A stretch of DNA of 38,329 bases from NCBI GenBank assembly GCA_963204995.1, contig CAUJKL010000889.1:1-38329 (forward strand), in the 5' to 3' direction. Origin of the DNA: Planctomycetota bacterium (GTDB taxonomy: Bacteria; Planctomycetota; Planctomycetia; Pirellulales; Pirellulaceae). The notes beneath the pieces are model-generated. The model was given only the letters and a program-made list of their open reading frames with translations. It ran no database searches and was not told where the DNA came from. Below, one piece after another: positions 7,982-16,980 of the stretch. The stretch's first letter is position 1, and every line of letters starts with the position of its first letter. The translations under genes and the position numbers were made by a program.

Positions 7982-8093
7982 GCGGCGACTTGTCGCCGCT
8001 TTCTTTTCTGTGGCGCAGCCACTTTCTAAGCTGTTGACTCGCCAGTATCAAAGCGGCCCGCCGCAAAATGTGAAAGCTGTGACAAGTCACAGC
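7982..8093. repeat. Cluster of short perfect hairpins in an intergenic gap
   Basis: The gap 7815-8126 carries no supportable gene but three compact palindromes: GCGGCGACTTGTCGCCGC (7982-7999), GTGGCGCAGCCAC (8010-8022) and GCTGTGACAAGTCACAGC (8076-8093). The first and last have 8-bp stems with 2-nt loops. The first two are each followed by T-rich sequence on the plus strand, but no plus-strand gene precedes them. Confidence 0.7.
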
Positions 8094-8126
8094 AGTCCAC
8101 ATGGCTTGCCACCTGCCGCCGGCTGT

Positions 8127-11100
8127 TTATTCGGGGATGTTACGGAGTGTGTAGTGAGCCTCAGCGGGAAAGAACTCGGCAACACCAGCCGCCAGGTTCT
8201 TCAAATGCAACTCATAGACGTAGCCTGTTCGCAGTCCATTGAGAAGGATCTCGACCTGATGGCCGTCACTTGCGACGCGAACGGCGGTGATCTGCTCTTG
8301 CCGACGATCTTGATCCTCTCCGCCATAGGCTGGCGTCGAAACTCGCGTGTACGACGAAAGGGCATAGCTCTCGGCTTGTGCGGCTTTGTCGCGATCGACC
8401 GGTGCGGTGAACTCGACAATAAATCCACTAGCAGTCGCCCGCACTTCCGCGATGCCGCAAGGAATTTGATCGAACTGCGGGCGCAACCGAACGATCTCGC
8501 CGGTGTTATTCGAACCGCCCCAACCGCTGTCGCGAATACCTCCAACATACAGGTCGCCCTGCGGCGAGACGGCACAAACCAAGGGCCCCAACAGTGGATC
8601 GCCCGAGCGAGGCTCGTTGTAGCTAAAGGGATAGGCAGCGCCCTGATAGGTGTCACCAACCTTTTGCAAGCTCATGCGAATGAGTCTCCGCGTGTCGTAC
8701 TCGCACCCAATCAGATGCCCTTCGAACGGCCCAAATCGCGATTCCGCTGACGCTGGTGAATCGAGAAAGCAGATTCCGTTGACACTTCGCGTCCAGGGAT
8801 GAGGAATGTCAATCGTCGGTGCTGTCAGCGGTGGCTTGAAGTCCGGTGTGCGCTCGATCGTATTGATGAACCCATAGCGTTTCCCGCGCACCACGTGATT
8901 GAGTTCGTTGAACGGGTTGTAATTGCCTTGATTGTCCGTGACAAACATCTCGCCAGCCCGGTTGCGAGCAATCCCCATCGGAAATCGATGGCCGCCGGTC
9001 AGCACTTCGATTGCGAATAGCCTCGGGTCGTCGGGCGTCGGTTCACGCGGCGACAGTTTGAGCACTGATCCCTTGTACTTCGCGGCCGGCGCGGAACGCT
9101 TATCTTGCTCGCAGGGCAAAGCGACGTAATAGTTGCCCGACTCATCACGAGGCAGGCCGACGGCCCAGTCGTGATAGTCAGTCGTGTGCCCCCAGCCGGA
9201 TGCGATCGTCAGCATTCGATCTGGATAGAGACGCAGCAGACCATATTTGTTTACGACATCGACATATTGATCGTACGCGGCGACGCCGTACGGTGCGGCG
9301 AGCTCGTCCGAGATCGCCACGGCTTCGTCTTCCAATCCATCATCGTCCGTATCGCGCAGATTCCAGACTTGGCCCTTCAGCGAAGCGACAACCAAATCGC
9401 CCGCAGGCCGCCAGTCCATCGCCGTTGGCATGAATTCGTTGCTGATCGGCAAGCGAATCGTTTCGAATCCTGGAACGACGTCTAAAACCAACGGTGGCGG
9501 TGCGGGTGCCGTGGGTGCGATCGTTGGAAAAACGTCGATGGGCACGAGCGGTCGATACTGCACGACGATGTTCGCCCGTCCATAGGGATCGGCAGGAGCC
9601 GTCACGCTGAAATCGGCATCGATCTTGAATCCCGGCGAGATGGCCAACGAACCGAAACGTGTTCGAATCTCGTTGTCGCTTAATGCTGCTTCGCTGGCTA
9701 CGGCCGACGACAACAGCTGAAGTTTAATGGCGGACGAAGCCGGGAGGCCGGTAACCTCGATTTGCCGCGACACGCCTCCGGTCTCGTATGATTCGACATC
9801 GAACCTTTGCGTCACCGAGAGCGATGAATTCTCCGCATCGTCGAATTTCAGCCGATATCGAAAACCGAGGCCGCGATCTTCGGTATGAAACACTTCGTCG
9901 AATTCGGTCACGAACTGACCAACCGTCCGAGGTGTGTATTCGTTGCTCCCTTCGACAATCGCGAGTTCGGAGCCAGTCAACTCGGTCTTCAACAATGGTG
10001 TGCCCACAACCGTCCAGAACCATGTTTTACCTTCGGTCCGTTCCTGCGCGACATCGCCAACGGACCATTGCACCAACGCCGCTGTTTCGAGGTCGAAAAG
10101 GAAATTTGTTCGATTCGGCAGGCCGATCAGCAACGGCTTGATATAGGTTTGCTGGCCGTTGCGGACAACGTCAGTGATGACGGCAGCTCGTTCATTTCGA
10201 TCAGCAAACCCCGAGTGCCGAACCGTACGGACGGGGTCTGGCAACGGCGGCTCAAAGTCCGGTGTATTGAGTACGTCCCAAACTGCAGCCAATTGTGTGT
10301 CGAGGTCGTTATCCAAGATGCCACTGACTGCGACTTGAACCGACGGCATCTCCATCCGCGGAATGACGCGCAGCGGGTTTCGCACGAATCGCTCGAACCA
10401 TTCGCGGCGTATCCGCTTGGCCAGGTTCGTCAATTGCGGGCCGCGTGCGCTGAGCGGTGCCTTGGTCGGCTGAACACTTCCCAGTTGATGACAACTCGTG
10501 CAACCAAAACCATCGGTCGTCACGAGGCGAGCTCCGACCGTGTGTAATGTCAACGGATCGGTCGCCGGCGGCAACTGCTGATCGCTGCGTGGAGGCACGC
10601 GATCGGATTGAACGAAGTAGTCGACGAGCGTTTGCAGCTGTTCGTCGGACAGATTGAACTTTGGCATCCGCACGCGAAGGTAGTCGCGATGCACTGACTT
10701 TCGCAGTATCGCGTCCCGAATAGACTGCTCGTATAGCTTGTCGCCCACGCTGATCAACGGAGGCGGAGTCATGGCGGGCAACAACTCGGCGAGTTCTGGA
10801 TGCGCCTCGGCGATCGCTGGCAGTTTTGCGGCCAACCCCGGCGAATCAGCTCGCAAGTGGCACGCCAGGCAATTCTGTTCGACGAGCAACTGGCGAGCGT
10901 CGATGCGTGCTACTGCTGCACGATACTTTGTTGCTTCAGTGACAAACCGCGCCACGGCGAGCCGATCTTCGTCTGACAGTTGATACCCAGGTCGCTTGTC
11001 ATTCGGTTGGCTCGCGCAGCTGTCGTCCCAATTGATCGCCGCAGCGAAGTCGCGTTGTACGGTTCGCTTTTCAGGATTGGCTGTCTCGTGGCACGCGGCA

Positions 11101-12242
11101 CATTGATGCTTCTCGAACAATTGCCGACCAATCGCGATTTGTTCGTCGTTATGCTTGGGTGCCTCGATCCGTTTCGGTGCAGTTCCGAGCGTAGCCAAGT
11201 GTGCCGAAAGGTCTCGAATCTCTTCGTTAGTCAGTTGAAAAACCGGCATCCGATGTTGAGGATTCAGCTCTTCAGGTGCGGCCAGCCAATGGGCGAAGAA
11301 GCCGCTCGGGCGTTTGGCCGAGATCGCTGTCAGGTCGCCACCACCGAACAGACCAGATTCGCCAACCGCTCCCAATTGGTGACAGGCGAGGCAACCAGTC
11401 GTCAGCAACAACTCCTGCCCTTTCGCAAGGTTGGTCTTCTTTTTGTCGACGGACTTCCGCTTGATCGATTTGGATTGAGAAAACAAGTAGGTGGCGATCG
11501 ACTCGGCCTCTGACTTCGAGATCGCGAAGTGAGGCATCCGTCGTAACGCACCTTCTTGAATTGGTGTTGTTCGGCTAAGCCAATCGACCAACCAGTCATA
11601 GTGCATGTTGCTCGCTACATGCACCAGCGACGGAGCATCGCTGGGTGAGGACTCGTCGGGAATCTGGTGGCAAGCAGCACAATGCATCGCCCGCACGATC
11701 AGCTCACCGCGTTCCAAAGTTGCGTCCGGCGTTTGCGTCGGATCGTGAAACAAGTAGCGCGTCCCAACCGGCTCCAACTGGAACTGAGGCCCGGACCAAA
11801 AGAGTTGCAATCCGCCAGCCGTATCCTTTCGATCGTAGGTTACGTCAAATGGGTGAAAATCGAACTGTAGCGGTATTGGCGCGGAGACCGACCACTCAGG
11901 CGACTTGCTCTCCGCACGTAGCACGGTTTCTCCGTCGAGCGTGATTTGTACGTTGCCTGCGCTGTAGGTATGCAGTCGATACTCACCCACCGCCTGCGAC
12001 ATGAGAAAGCCAGTCCAACGCACTTGGAGCGACGTGCCGTCGAGTCGTCGGTCAATCTGGCCGTCGCCGGGAGCGAGTGAGATGGTCGCGTCGCGACGTG
12101 CGAAGGAATGGCCGAGTGTATCGGAGTAGTGGCCGACCAGACCAGAGCGAAACTCGTCATCTTCGATCTGAGCAAACAGCGTCAGAGGCGAGGCTAGGAG
12201 GCACAATACCAAGGTGCTGATGCGATGGGTTGCGAATCTCAT
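8127..12242 (-). CDS. Giant secreted protein: PA14 domain, five c-type hemes, beta-propeller
   Basis: 1371 residues with a signal peptide ending near LTLFAQ (residues 1-25). Residues about 34-167 form a PA14-type carbohydrate-binding domain (GLVGHYS, then VGEYRLHTYS, then LQLFWSGP). Five CxxCH heme sites follow: C188-H192, C284-H288, C381-H385, C458-H462 and C581-H585. Several are followed by RMP motifs (235-237, 331-333, 525-527) that could supply the distal Met ligand. Residues about 930-1270 resemble the sugar/sorbosone dehydrogenase or NHL-like propeller of planctomycete cytochromes (TAMDWRPAGDLVVASLKG, then GDLYVGGIRDSGWGG). The family is typical of Planctomycetes and presumed to pass electrons from an oxidised substrate in the periplasm. 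The substrate is unknown. It stands alone between repeat-rich gaps. Confidence 0.9.
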   Translation of the reverse strand: MRFATHRISTLVLCLLASPLTLFAQIEDDEFRSGLVGHYSDTLGHSFARRDATISLAPGDGQIDRRLDGTSLQVRWTGFLMSQAVGEYRLHTYSAGNVQITLDGETVLRAESKSPEWSVSAPIPLQFDFHPFDVTYDRKDTAGGLQLFWSGPQFQLEPVGTRYLFHDPTQTPDATLERGELIVRAMHCAACHQIPDESSPSDAPSLVHVASNMHYDWLVDWLSRTTPIQEGALRRMPHFAISKSEAESIATYLFSQSKSIKRKSVDKKKTNLAKGQELLLTTGCLACHQLGAVGESGLFGGGDLTAISAKRPSGFFAHWLAAPEELNPQHRMPVFQLTNEEIRDLSAHLATLGTAPKRIEAPKHNDEQIAIGRQLFEKHQCAACHETANPEKRTVQRDFAAAINWDDSCASQPNDKRPGYQLSDEDRLAVARFVTEATKYRAAVARIDARQLLVEQNCLACHLRADSPGLAAKLPAIAEAHPELAELLPAMTPPPLISVGDKLYEQSIRDAILRKSVHRDYLRVRMPKFNLSDEQLQTLVDYFVQSDRVPPRSDQQLPPATDPLTLHTVGARLVTTDGFGCTSCHQLGSVQPTKAPLSARGPQLTNLAKRIRREWFERFVRNPLRVIPRMEMPSVQVAVSGILDNDLDTQLAAVWDVLNTPDFEPPLPDPVRTVRHSGFADRNERAAVITDVVRNGQQTYIKPLLIGLPNRTNFLFDLETAALVQWSVGDVAQERTEGKTWFWTVVGTPLLKTELTGSELAIVEGSNEYTPRTVGQFVTEFDEVFHTEDRGLGFRYRLKFDDAENSSLSVTQRFDVESYETGGVSRQIEVTGLPASSAIKLQLLSSAVASEAALSDNEIRTRFGSLAISPGFKIDADFSVTAPADPYGRANIVVQYRPLVPIDVFPTIAPTAPAPPPLVLDVVPGFETIRLPISNEFMPTAMDWRPAGDLVVASLKGQVWNLRDTDDDGLEDEAVAISDELAAPYGVAAYDQYVDVVNKYGLLRLYPDRMLTIASGWGHTTDYHDWAVGLPRDESGNYYVALPCEQDKRSAPAAKYKGSVLKLSPREPTPDDPRLFAIEVLTGGHRFPMGIARNRAGEMFVTDNQGNYNPFNELNHVVRGKRYGFINTIERTPDFKPPLTAPTIDIPHPWTRSVNGICFLDSPASAESRFGPFEGHLIGCEYDTRRLIRMSLQKVGDTYQGAAYPFSYNEPRSGDPLLGPLVCAVSPQGDLYVGGIRDSGWGGSNNTGEIVRLRPQFDQIPCGIAEVRATASGFIVEFTAPVDRDKAAQAESYALSSYTRVSTPAYGGEDQDRRQEQITAVRVASDGHQVEILLNGLRTGYVYELHLKNLAAGVAEFFPAEAHYTLRNIPE

Positions 12243-12260
12243 GGTATCTCGGCAGGTCAG

Positions 12261-12316
12261 TTAGTCGGTAGTCGGTAGTCGGTAGGCGGTAGGCGGTAGG
12301 CGGTAGTCGGTAGGCC
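12261..12316. repeat. Tandem 7-mer repeat, eight units
   Basis: Eight head-to-tail units of GTAGTCG or GTAGGCG (first unit TTAGTCG, last GTAGGCC), starting at 12261, 12268, 12275, 12282, 12289, 12296, 12303 and 12310. The last unit is the first seven bases of the long hairpin arm at 12310. It lies 19 nt upstream of the cytochrome start codon. Confidence 0.9.
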
Positions 12317-12397
12317 GGACCAAGGCTTTGCGCAGTTCCGGCAGCGGTGCAAACGCGACATAATGCCGGAACTGCGCAAAGCCTTGGTCCGGCCTAC
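12310..12397. repeat. Perfect 34-bp stem hairpin
   Basis: Arms 12310-12343 and 12364-12397 are exact reverse complements over 34 nt, around a 20-nt spacer. The element begins 5 nt after the stop of the TerB-like gene, so its transcript would fold into a very stable hairpin at that mRNA's 3' end. There is no U-run. Confidence 0.9.
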
Positions 12398-12402
12398 AAG
12401 TT

Positions 12403-12741
12403 TCAGAGTACGGAATCGATGATTTCTTTGAGCTGGTTGTCCGAAATACCCATTGCAACGGACGCGGTCGCGAACAGCTGCTTCTCGACCTCTGCCAGGT
12501 CACCGTCTGCAGCCATCATTCGAAGCAAGTCTTGTAGCATCTCGACGCGTTCTTTGTCCGAGTCCGGAATTTCAAGTTCCGCGACGTCGGAGATCGCGTA
12601 ACGGATTAAGTCGGCAAACACGTCTTCGGGAACTCCCCACCGTGTACGGCGATCGGACAAGAAAGCGATCTCGCGTTCGGTCAAGCTTCCATCGGCTGCC
12701 GCCATGACGAGCAGGTTCCGTAGCTTTGCTTCCAATTCCAT
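12403..12741 (-). CDS. TerB-like protein with two repeated halves
   Basis: 112 residues from the ATG at 12741, chosen because GGGAG lies 6 nt upstream. An ATG at 12747 in frame would put that GGGAG directly against the start. The all-helical sequence carries the TerB-type acidic signature twice: LLVMAAADGSLTEREIAFL near the N-terminus and LLRMMAADGDLAEVEKQLF in the second half, each followed by a GxxxxxxxxLI/II helix. TerB domains occur in tellurite/stress systems and bind divalent metal through such acidic residues. It is the third gene of a run after a MoxR-type ATPase and a TraB-like protein, 99 nt downstream of the latter. Confidence 0.82.
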   Translation of the reverse strand: MELEAKLRNLLVMAAADGSLTEREIAFLSDRRTRWGVPEDVFADLIRYAISDVAELEIPDSDKERVEMLQDLLRMMAADGDLAEVEKQLFATASVAMGISDNQLKEIIDSVL

Positions 12742-12846
12742 ATCCATCTCCCGAAAAATTTACGCGTCCGATCACTATCAATTCGCGGCAAGTTGCTGAG
12801 CGGCTAGTATACGATCCGTCCCGTGCCGTCTCAAGCAACGTGTCGT

Positions 12847-14733
12847 CTACGCACGCCGAATAAAGTCTGCCGCGTAGCTGCGCACTTGCTTTCCATTGAG
12901 TACATGCACCATTCGCAGTTGCTGAATCGTAGACTCGCCGAACTGTCCAAGCGGGATATGCACCCACTTCTTTTTGAATCGCTTAGCGAGACGTCGCCAA
13001 CCGGCTCCTGGCGGCGCGGCGCTGAGCAGCGCAATGTCCGAACACTTGCTATGCAGACAGGCTGCGGCGAGCACTCGCTCTTCCATCGTTTCCGTGAAAT
13101 CCAGTCGCGGGTCCATCCAGATATCGACGATCGGCACCGGAGGATACAAGAATAGAGCACCGCCATAATTCCCCAGGCCAATACCGGGGCCAACCAACTC
13201 CTTCTGAAAATCCGTGGCGAAGAAGGCGAGCGTCGATTCTTCGTCGTGCTCCGCGAACCATGTGGTTCGCCACGGATAGTCTCGCGGGTCGGCGGGACTA
13301 TCGAACAGCATGACCGCACAATCCAGCTTGCCGCGACTGGGCGGCAAGACTTTCACGTAGATATCGCCCTCGTACCAATGCCGCAACGTGTCGCGAATAT
13401 CAATGCCATCCTTGATGCTCGTCGTAAACTTCTCGGTGTGGACCAGATCAGCCCCCATGACCTCTTTGGCTCGATCAAACAGATGGGAGCGAAAGTTTTC
13501 GATCAGCTTGTCTTCGGGTGGGTAGCTGCATTGCGAAAAGGGATTCCAACGCATCTTCCAGCGTTCGACGTCCTCACGATCAGGACGTGGCTGCAACTCG
13601 CAACTGCGCCAGATTAATGGAGGCCCAGGAAGCCTGCTGACGGCGTCCAGTAAGTCGCCTTCAGGAACTCGTACCCGCTCTAATCCCATGTCGACATAAG
13701 GCAAACCCGTTTCGATGGCGTAAGGATACTCTCGTGCTGTCTCGGCGACATGCAGCGCGTACTGATCGCCGGCAATCTGCTTCGCCGCGATCACCAGCGT
13801 GTAAAGATCCGGTGTCAGGCGGCGTTCAATCAGCGAAAGGTTGCGGATGTACTTCATACATTGTGCGAGGATTTGCGGAGTGATTTTGCGTGCCCGTTGC
13901 TTCAGTTCTTCGCGATAAGCATCTCGCGCCGATAGCAACAACTCTTTTACGCCATCAATCGACAAGTTCTCGTCGTCGTCCAAGTCGGCTCGCGCCTTCT
14001 CGTACAGCCCCGTGATAAAGGGCAGTTCACCGAGCATGAAGACGAGCGTGTCGTTTTCGACTTCATAGACTTCCGTCGAGGACGTATACGCGGCACTGGC
14101 TTCGCAGGCTCGCTGCTCGACATAAGCCTCGCGAATCCACGGCCAATCGAGGACGGAGCACACAAAGAGGATCGATTGGTACCGCAATTCAAGTTCCCGC
14201 AACCTGGCGGCCATGTGCGCGATGCGATCGCGCCGCTGATCCAACTCGGGCCGAGTAAGTGTCGGAAGCACAGCCGCTGCGAATCGTTCGATCGAGACGG
14301 TCTTGAGAGCGTAGGGGTCAGGCAGCGGCTCGCTGTAGGGAACAAAAGGCGACGTTTCGAGATCGATGAACTGACGCGGAATGTGCTCGCCCATCGCGAC
14401 TCGCAGTGCCATGATCACACCCTGACACGGGTCGATCGGGACGTAGCTGCAACCGCCATCGGAATCGTCAAAGTCGTCGTCCTCATCGCTTTGGTCGGGA
14501 GTCCATTCGTTTTCATACCCGCCCGCTTCACGTTGCAGTACGATCGTGGGAGTCGGCAGCAAGGCGATCGCCTCTTCGACGTCCTCTTGAAACGACGGCG
14601 GCAATGGAACGGCCACACAGTCGAACCGATGTTCGAGCATCATCCGCCGGACTTCGAGCGCAAAGTCACCGCTGCCGTGGATGATGGGCAACGCGGTGAT
14701 GCGAGTTCCGAATTTGAGAACGTCGAAAGTCAT
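12847..14733 (-). CDS. Large conserved protein with TraB/Tiki-like N-terminus, partner of MoxR ATPase
   Basis: 628 residues, no signal peptide or membrane segment. The N-terminus (IIHGSGDFALEVRRMM, then FDCVAVPLPPSFQEDVEEAI, later GEHIPRQFIDLE) has the pattern of the TraB/Tiki/EreA superfamily. DUF5682 proteins, which sit beside MoxR and VWA genes in other bacteria, share this fold. This match is by eye and needs a profile search. An acidic insert with DEDDDFDDSDGG occupies about residues 82-92. The middle is helical and the last 200 residues (IGLGNYGGALFLYPPVP and after) are unknown to me. It starts 79 nt after the ATPase stop and is followed by the TerB-like gene. No metalloprotease HExxH or other obvious catalytic motif stands out. 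Confidence 0.8.
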   Translation of the reverse strand: MTFDVLKFGTRITALPIIHGSGDFALEVRRMMLEHRFDCVAVPLPPSFQEDVEEAIALLPTPTIVLQREAGGYENEWTPDQSDEDDDFDDSDGGCSYVPIDPCQGVIMALRVAMGEHIPRQFIDLETSPFVPYSEPLPDPYALKTVSIERFAAAVLPTLTRPELDQRRDRIAHMAARLRELELRYQSILFVCSVLDWPWIREAYVEQRACEASAAYTSSTEVYEVENDTLVFMLGELPFITGLYEKARADLDDDENLSIDGVKELLLSARDAYREELKQRARKITPQILAQCMKYIRNLSLIERRLTPDLYTLVIAAKQIAGDQYALHVAETAREYPYAIETGLPYVDMGLERVRVPEGDLLDAVSRLPGPPLIWRSCELQPRPDREDVERWKMRWNPFSQCSYPPEDKLIENFRSHLFDRAKEVMGADLVHTEKFTTSIKDGIDIRDTLRHWYEGDIYVKVLPPSRGKLDCAVMLFDSPADPRDYPWRTTWFAEHDEESTLAFFATDFQKELVGPGIGLGNYGGALFLYPPVPIVDIWMDPRLDFTETMEERVLAAACLHSKCSDIALLSAAPPGAGWRRLAKRFKKKWVHIPLGQFGESTIQQLRMVHVLNGKQVRSYAADFIRRA

Positions 14734-14812
14734 GGGCGGTTATGTCGCAGAACTCGCGAGAGTGCTGACTCCTAAAGTCTCACGACTTCGGCTACGAACT
14801 CTGCAAGGTAAC

Positions 14813-15775
14813 TTAAAACAGTAGGTCATCATCGTCGTCGTCGTCTTCCAGATCGGGGTGCAACGGATCGTCCGCAGCGAAGAAAAAATCGCCGAGCCCC
14901 AATGGCACCGCATCCCCGCCGAGAGTTCGACTGCGACGTTGTGCCAGCGATTCAAGATCCAACGCATCTTCACCCAGACACTTTTCCAAGGCCTCGCGCC
15001 AGGCTTGATCCTTGCTCAGCGGATGCGATGAATCTTGGCTGAGTCGCTTCATGGCGTAACGCAACAAATTGATGCCATCACGTGGCGAGAAGTCGAGCTT
15101 TAACTCGTGCGAACGCTGCAAGAACTCAACCGTGATCGCCAACATTTCCGACTCGACAAAGGGCAGGTGGTACTGCAAGATCGCGAGTTCGTCTTGCTTG
15201 GTGGGAAAGCCAACGCTTAAAGTTGGCTGAAGGCGGCTCATGATGTAGTCCGGGATCTCGTACGTCGACTCGTCTTCGTTCATCGTCACCGCACATCGAA
15301 AGTCGCGATGAGCCGAAATGGTGATGCCGGCCACGATCGATTCCACGTACCGCCGATAATCGAGCAGCGGAGCCAGGCTGGCCCACGACTTCTCGTTCAT
15401 GCGGTTGCCTTCATCGAGGATACAGACGCCGCCGCGAATCATCGCCGTCACCAGGGCCGAAGCGTGGTAAGCGATCTTGCCGTTCTGGGCGAGAACCGGG
15501 GTAACGAGCAGATCCTCGGGACGGGTGTCGGCGGTGCATTGATAGATATACAGCTCTTGATTGCGTTGTTGAGCAGCTGCCATGGCCAACGCGGTCTTGC
15601 CGATGCCGGGTGCGCCGACCAGACGAGGCGACAAAGGCAGGTCAGTGTCGTCGACCACGATCCAGCAAGCCTGAAGTTGCTGCAAGATCTCACGTTGGCC
15701 AATCCATTTGGCGTTATTCTCGTTCGGCTTGCTCAGCGCTAGTTGAACGCCGTCCACGTCGACGTGCTTCGGCAT
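14813..15775 (-). CDS. MoxR-type AAA+ ATPase
   Basis: 320 residues. Walker A is GAPGIGKT (54-61), Walker B VCILDE (117-122), followed by [20 protein letters not shown], typical of the MoxR/CbbQ group, and a sensor-1 Asn166 in [11 protein letters not shown]-terminal helical lid follows, then an acidic tail containing seven aspartates in a row. MoxR ATPases remodel or activate partner proteins and usually sit next to a VWA-domain gene. None is visible here. Instead the gene heads a trio with a TraB-like and a TerB-like protein. No clear ribosome-binding site before the ATG at 15775. Confidence 0.93.
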   Translation of the reverse strand: MPKHVDVDGVQLALSKPNENNAKWIGQREILQQLQACWIVVDDTDLPLSPRLVGAPGIGKTALAMAAAQQRNQELYIYQCTADTRPEDLLVTPVLAQNGKIAYHASALVTAMIRGGVCILDEGNRMNEKSWASLAPLLDYRRYVESIVAGITISAHRDFRCAVTMNEDESTYEIPDYIMSRLQPTLSVGFPTKQDELAILQYHLPFVESEMLAITVEFLQRSHELKLDFSPRDGINLLRYAMKRLSQDSSHPLSKDQAWREALEKCLGEDALDLESLAQRRSRTLGGDAVPLGLGDFFFAADDPLHPDLEDDDDDDDLLF

Positions 15776-15998
15776 AATTGCTCAATTGCATTAGGGAAAA
15801 CAGATGTGACAACACCCCGCTCGTTCATGTTACCCACCCGCGACGATTCGTCCAAGCTGCCCCCGCGGTTATCTCACTGAGGTTAGGACGCGTATTATCG
15901 GAACCTTTTGCCAACTTGCCGCGGCTGCTTGCTTTGTCGACATTTGTGGCGCAAGATCAACTTATCGGAACTCTCTCCTCTCTCGATCAGGACTTGCC

Positions 15999-16955
15999 AT
16001 GACATCGCGTCGATTTCGTTTGATCGCTCCACCGACGACCCCGTTTCACTCGGATGGCGCATTAAATCTGGATGCCGTTGAACCGATGGCTCAGTTGCTG
16101 CTCGATACCTCGGTGGACGGTGTTTTCGTCGCCGGCTCGACTGGCGAAGGACAATCGCTGTCGACCGACGAGCGGATGAAGTCTGCCGAACGCTGGATCG
16201 AAGTTGCTGCGGGAACGGATTTGGAAGTCATCGTTCAAGTTGGACACAACAGCTTGACCGACGCAGTCGCCCTCGCGGCACACGCCCAGCGAATCGGTGC
16301 CGATTCGATCGCCGCTTCGTCGCCTTGCTATTTCAAGCCAGCACGAGTCGAGGAGCTGATTGACTTCCTAGCTCCGGTTGCGGCGGCCGCGCCAGATATT
16401 CCGTTTTATTTTTACGAAATCCCGCCGCTGACGCAGGTCGCACTGCCAATGGTTGAATTTCTCACCAAGGCCAAGCCGCAAATGCCGAACCTCGTCGGCT
16501 TAAAGTACTCCAACATCGACCTCATGCAGATGCAGCAATGTGTGCGAATGAACGACGGCGAGTTTGAGGTACTGTTCGGTTCCGATCAGCAGCTGCTCGC
16601 CGCAGTCGCACTTGGAGCCTGCGGAGCCGTCGGAAGTACATACAACTTTGCCGCCCCGCTTTATCGCAGCATGCTCGCTGCCTTTGACCGAGGCGACCAC
16701 GCAACAGCGCGCGAACTGCAAGCGAAGTCCGTGGAAATCGTCGCGATCATGGCTCGCTACAGTTTTCTCTCCGCCTGCAAAACACTGTTGACGGAGTTGG
16801 GCATCGAGAATGGCTCGGTACGAGCGCCGTTGCGAAACCTCACGAGCGAGCAGCGAGACGAGCTGTTAGCCGATCTGCACGAAGCTGGTGTATTCGAGCT
16901 GCAAAAGGAGCTGGATTGCCAGAGTGTCGAGCCATCTCCGGCTGATGCGTCGTAG
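15999..16955 (+). CDS. N-acetylneuraminate lyase-like aldolase (DHDPS/NAL family)
   Basis: 318 residues, a class I aldolase (beta/alpha)8 barrel. Landmarks are GSTGEG (46-51), the catalytic Tyr139 in YFYEIP, Schiff-base Lys169 in VGLKYS, and FGSDQQLLAAVALGACGAVG with GSTYN. The last blocks match the animal-type sialic acid lyase (NPL) better than dihydrodipicolinate synthase, so the likely reaction is cleavage of N-acetylneuraminate or a related keto sugar acid to pyruvate and an N-acetylhexosamine. Other sialic-acid genes are not visible in the window. AGGAC precedes the ATG by about 7 nt. It diverges from the MoxR gene with 223 nt between start codons and converges on glnE. Confidence 0.88.
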   Translation: MTSRRFRLIAPPTTPFHSDGALNLDAVEPMAQLLLDTSVDGVFVAGSTGEGQSLSTDERMKSAERWIEVAAGTDLEVIVQVGHNSLTDAVALAAHAQRIGADSIAASSPCYFKPARVEELIDFLAPVAAAAPDIPFYFYEIPPLTQVALPMVEFLTKAKPQMPNLVGLKYSNIDLMQMQQCVRMNDGEFEVLFGSDQQLLAAVALGACGAVGSTYNFAAPLYRSMLAAFDRGDHATARELQAKSVEIVAIMARYSFLSACKTLLTELGIENGSVRAPLRNLTSEQRDELLADLHEAGVFELQKELDCQSVEPSPADAS

Positions 16956-16978
16956 GGTGCCCGTCCTACGAAAGCATC
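16944..16978. terminator. Two-part stem-loop between convergent genes
   Basis: Arms CGTAGG (16951-16956) and CCTACG (16965-16970) enclose an 8-nt loop and are flanked by GATGC (16944-16948) and GCATC (16974-16978), giving a longer imperfect stem. It lies at the 3' ends of the aldolase gene and glnE, which are only 25 nt apart, so a two-way termination role is plausible. No strong U-run. Confidence 0.4.
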
Positions 16979-16980
16979 GA

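Noticed and set aside
7982-8022. Rho-independent terminators on the plus strand
   Set aside because: No plus-strand gene ends upstream; the hairpin plus T-rich tail is not enough.
7980-8750. 256-residue plus-strand open frame
   Set aside because: Antisense to the C-terminal propeller of the pentaheme protein and starting inside the hairpin cluster.
12261-12316. Possible CRISPR-like array
   Set aside because: Units are 7 nt, contiguous and without spacers; it is a simple tandem repeat.
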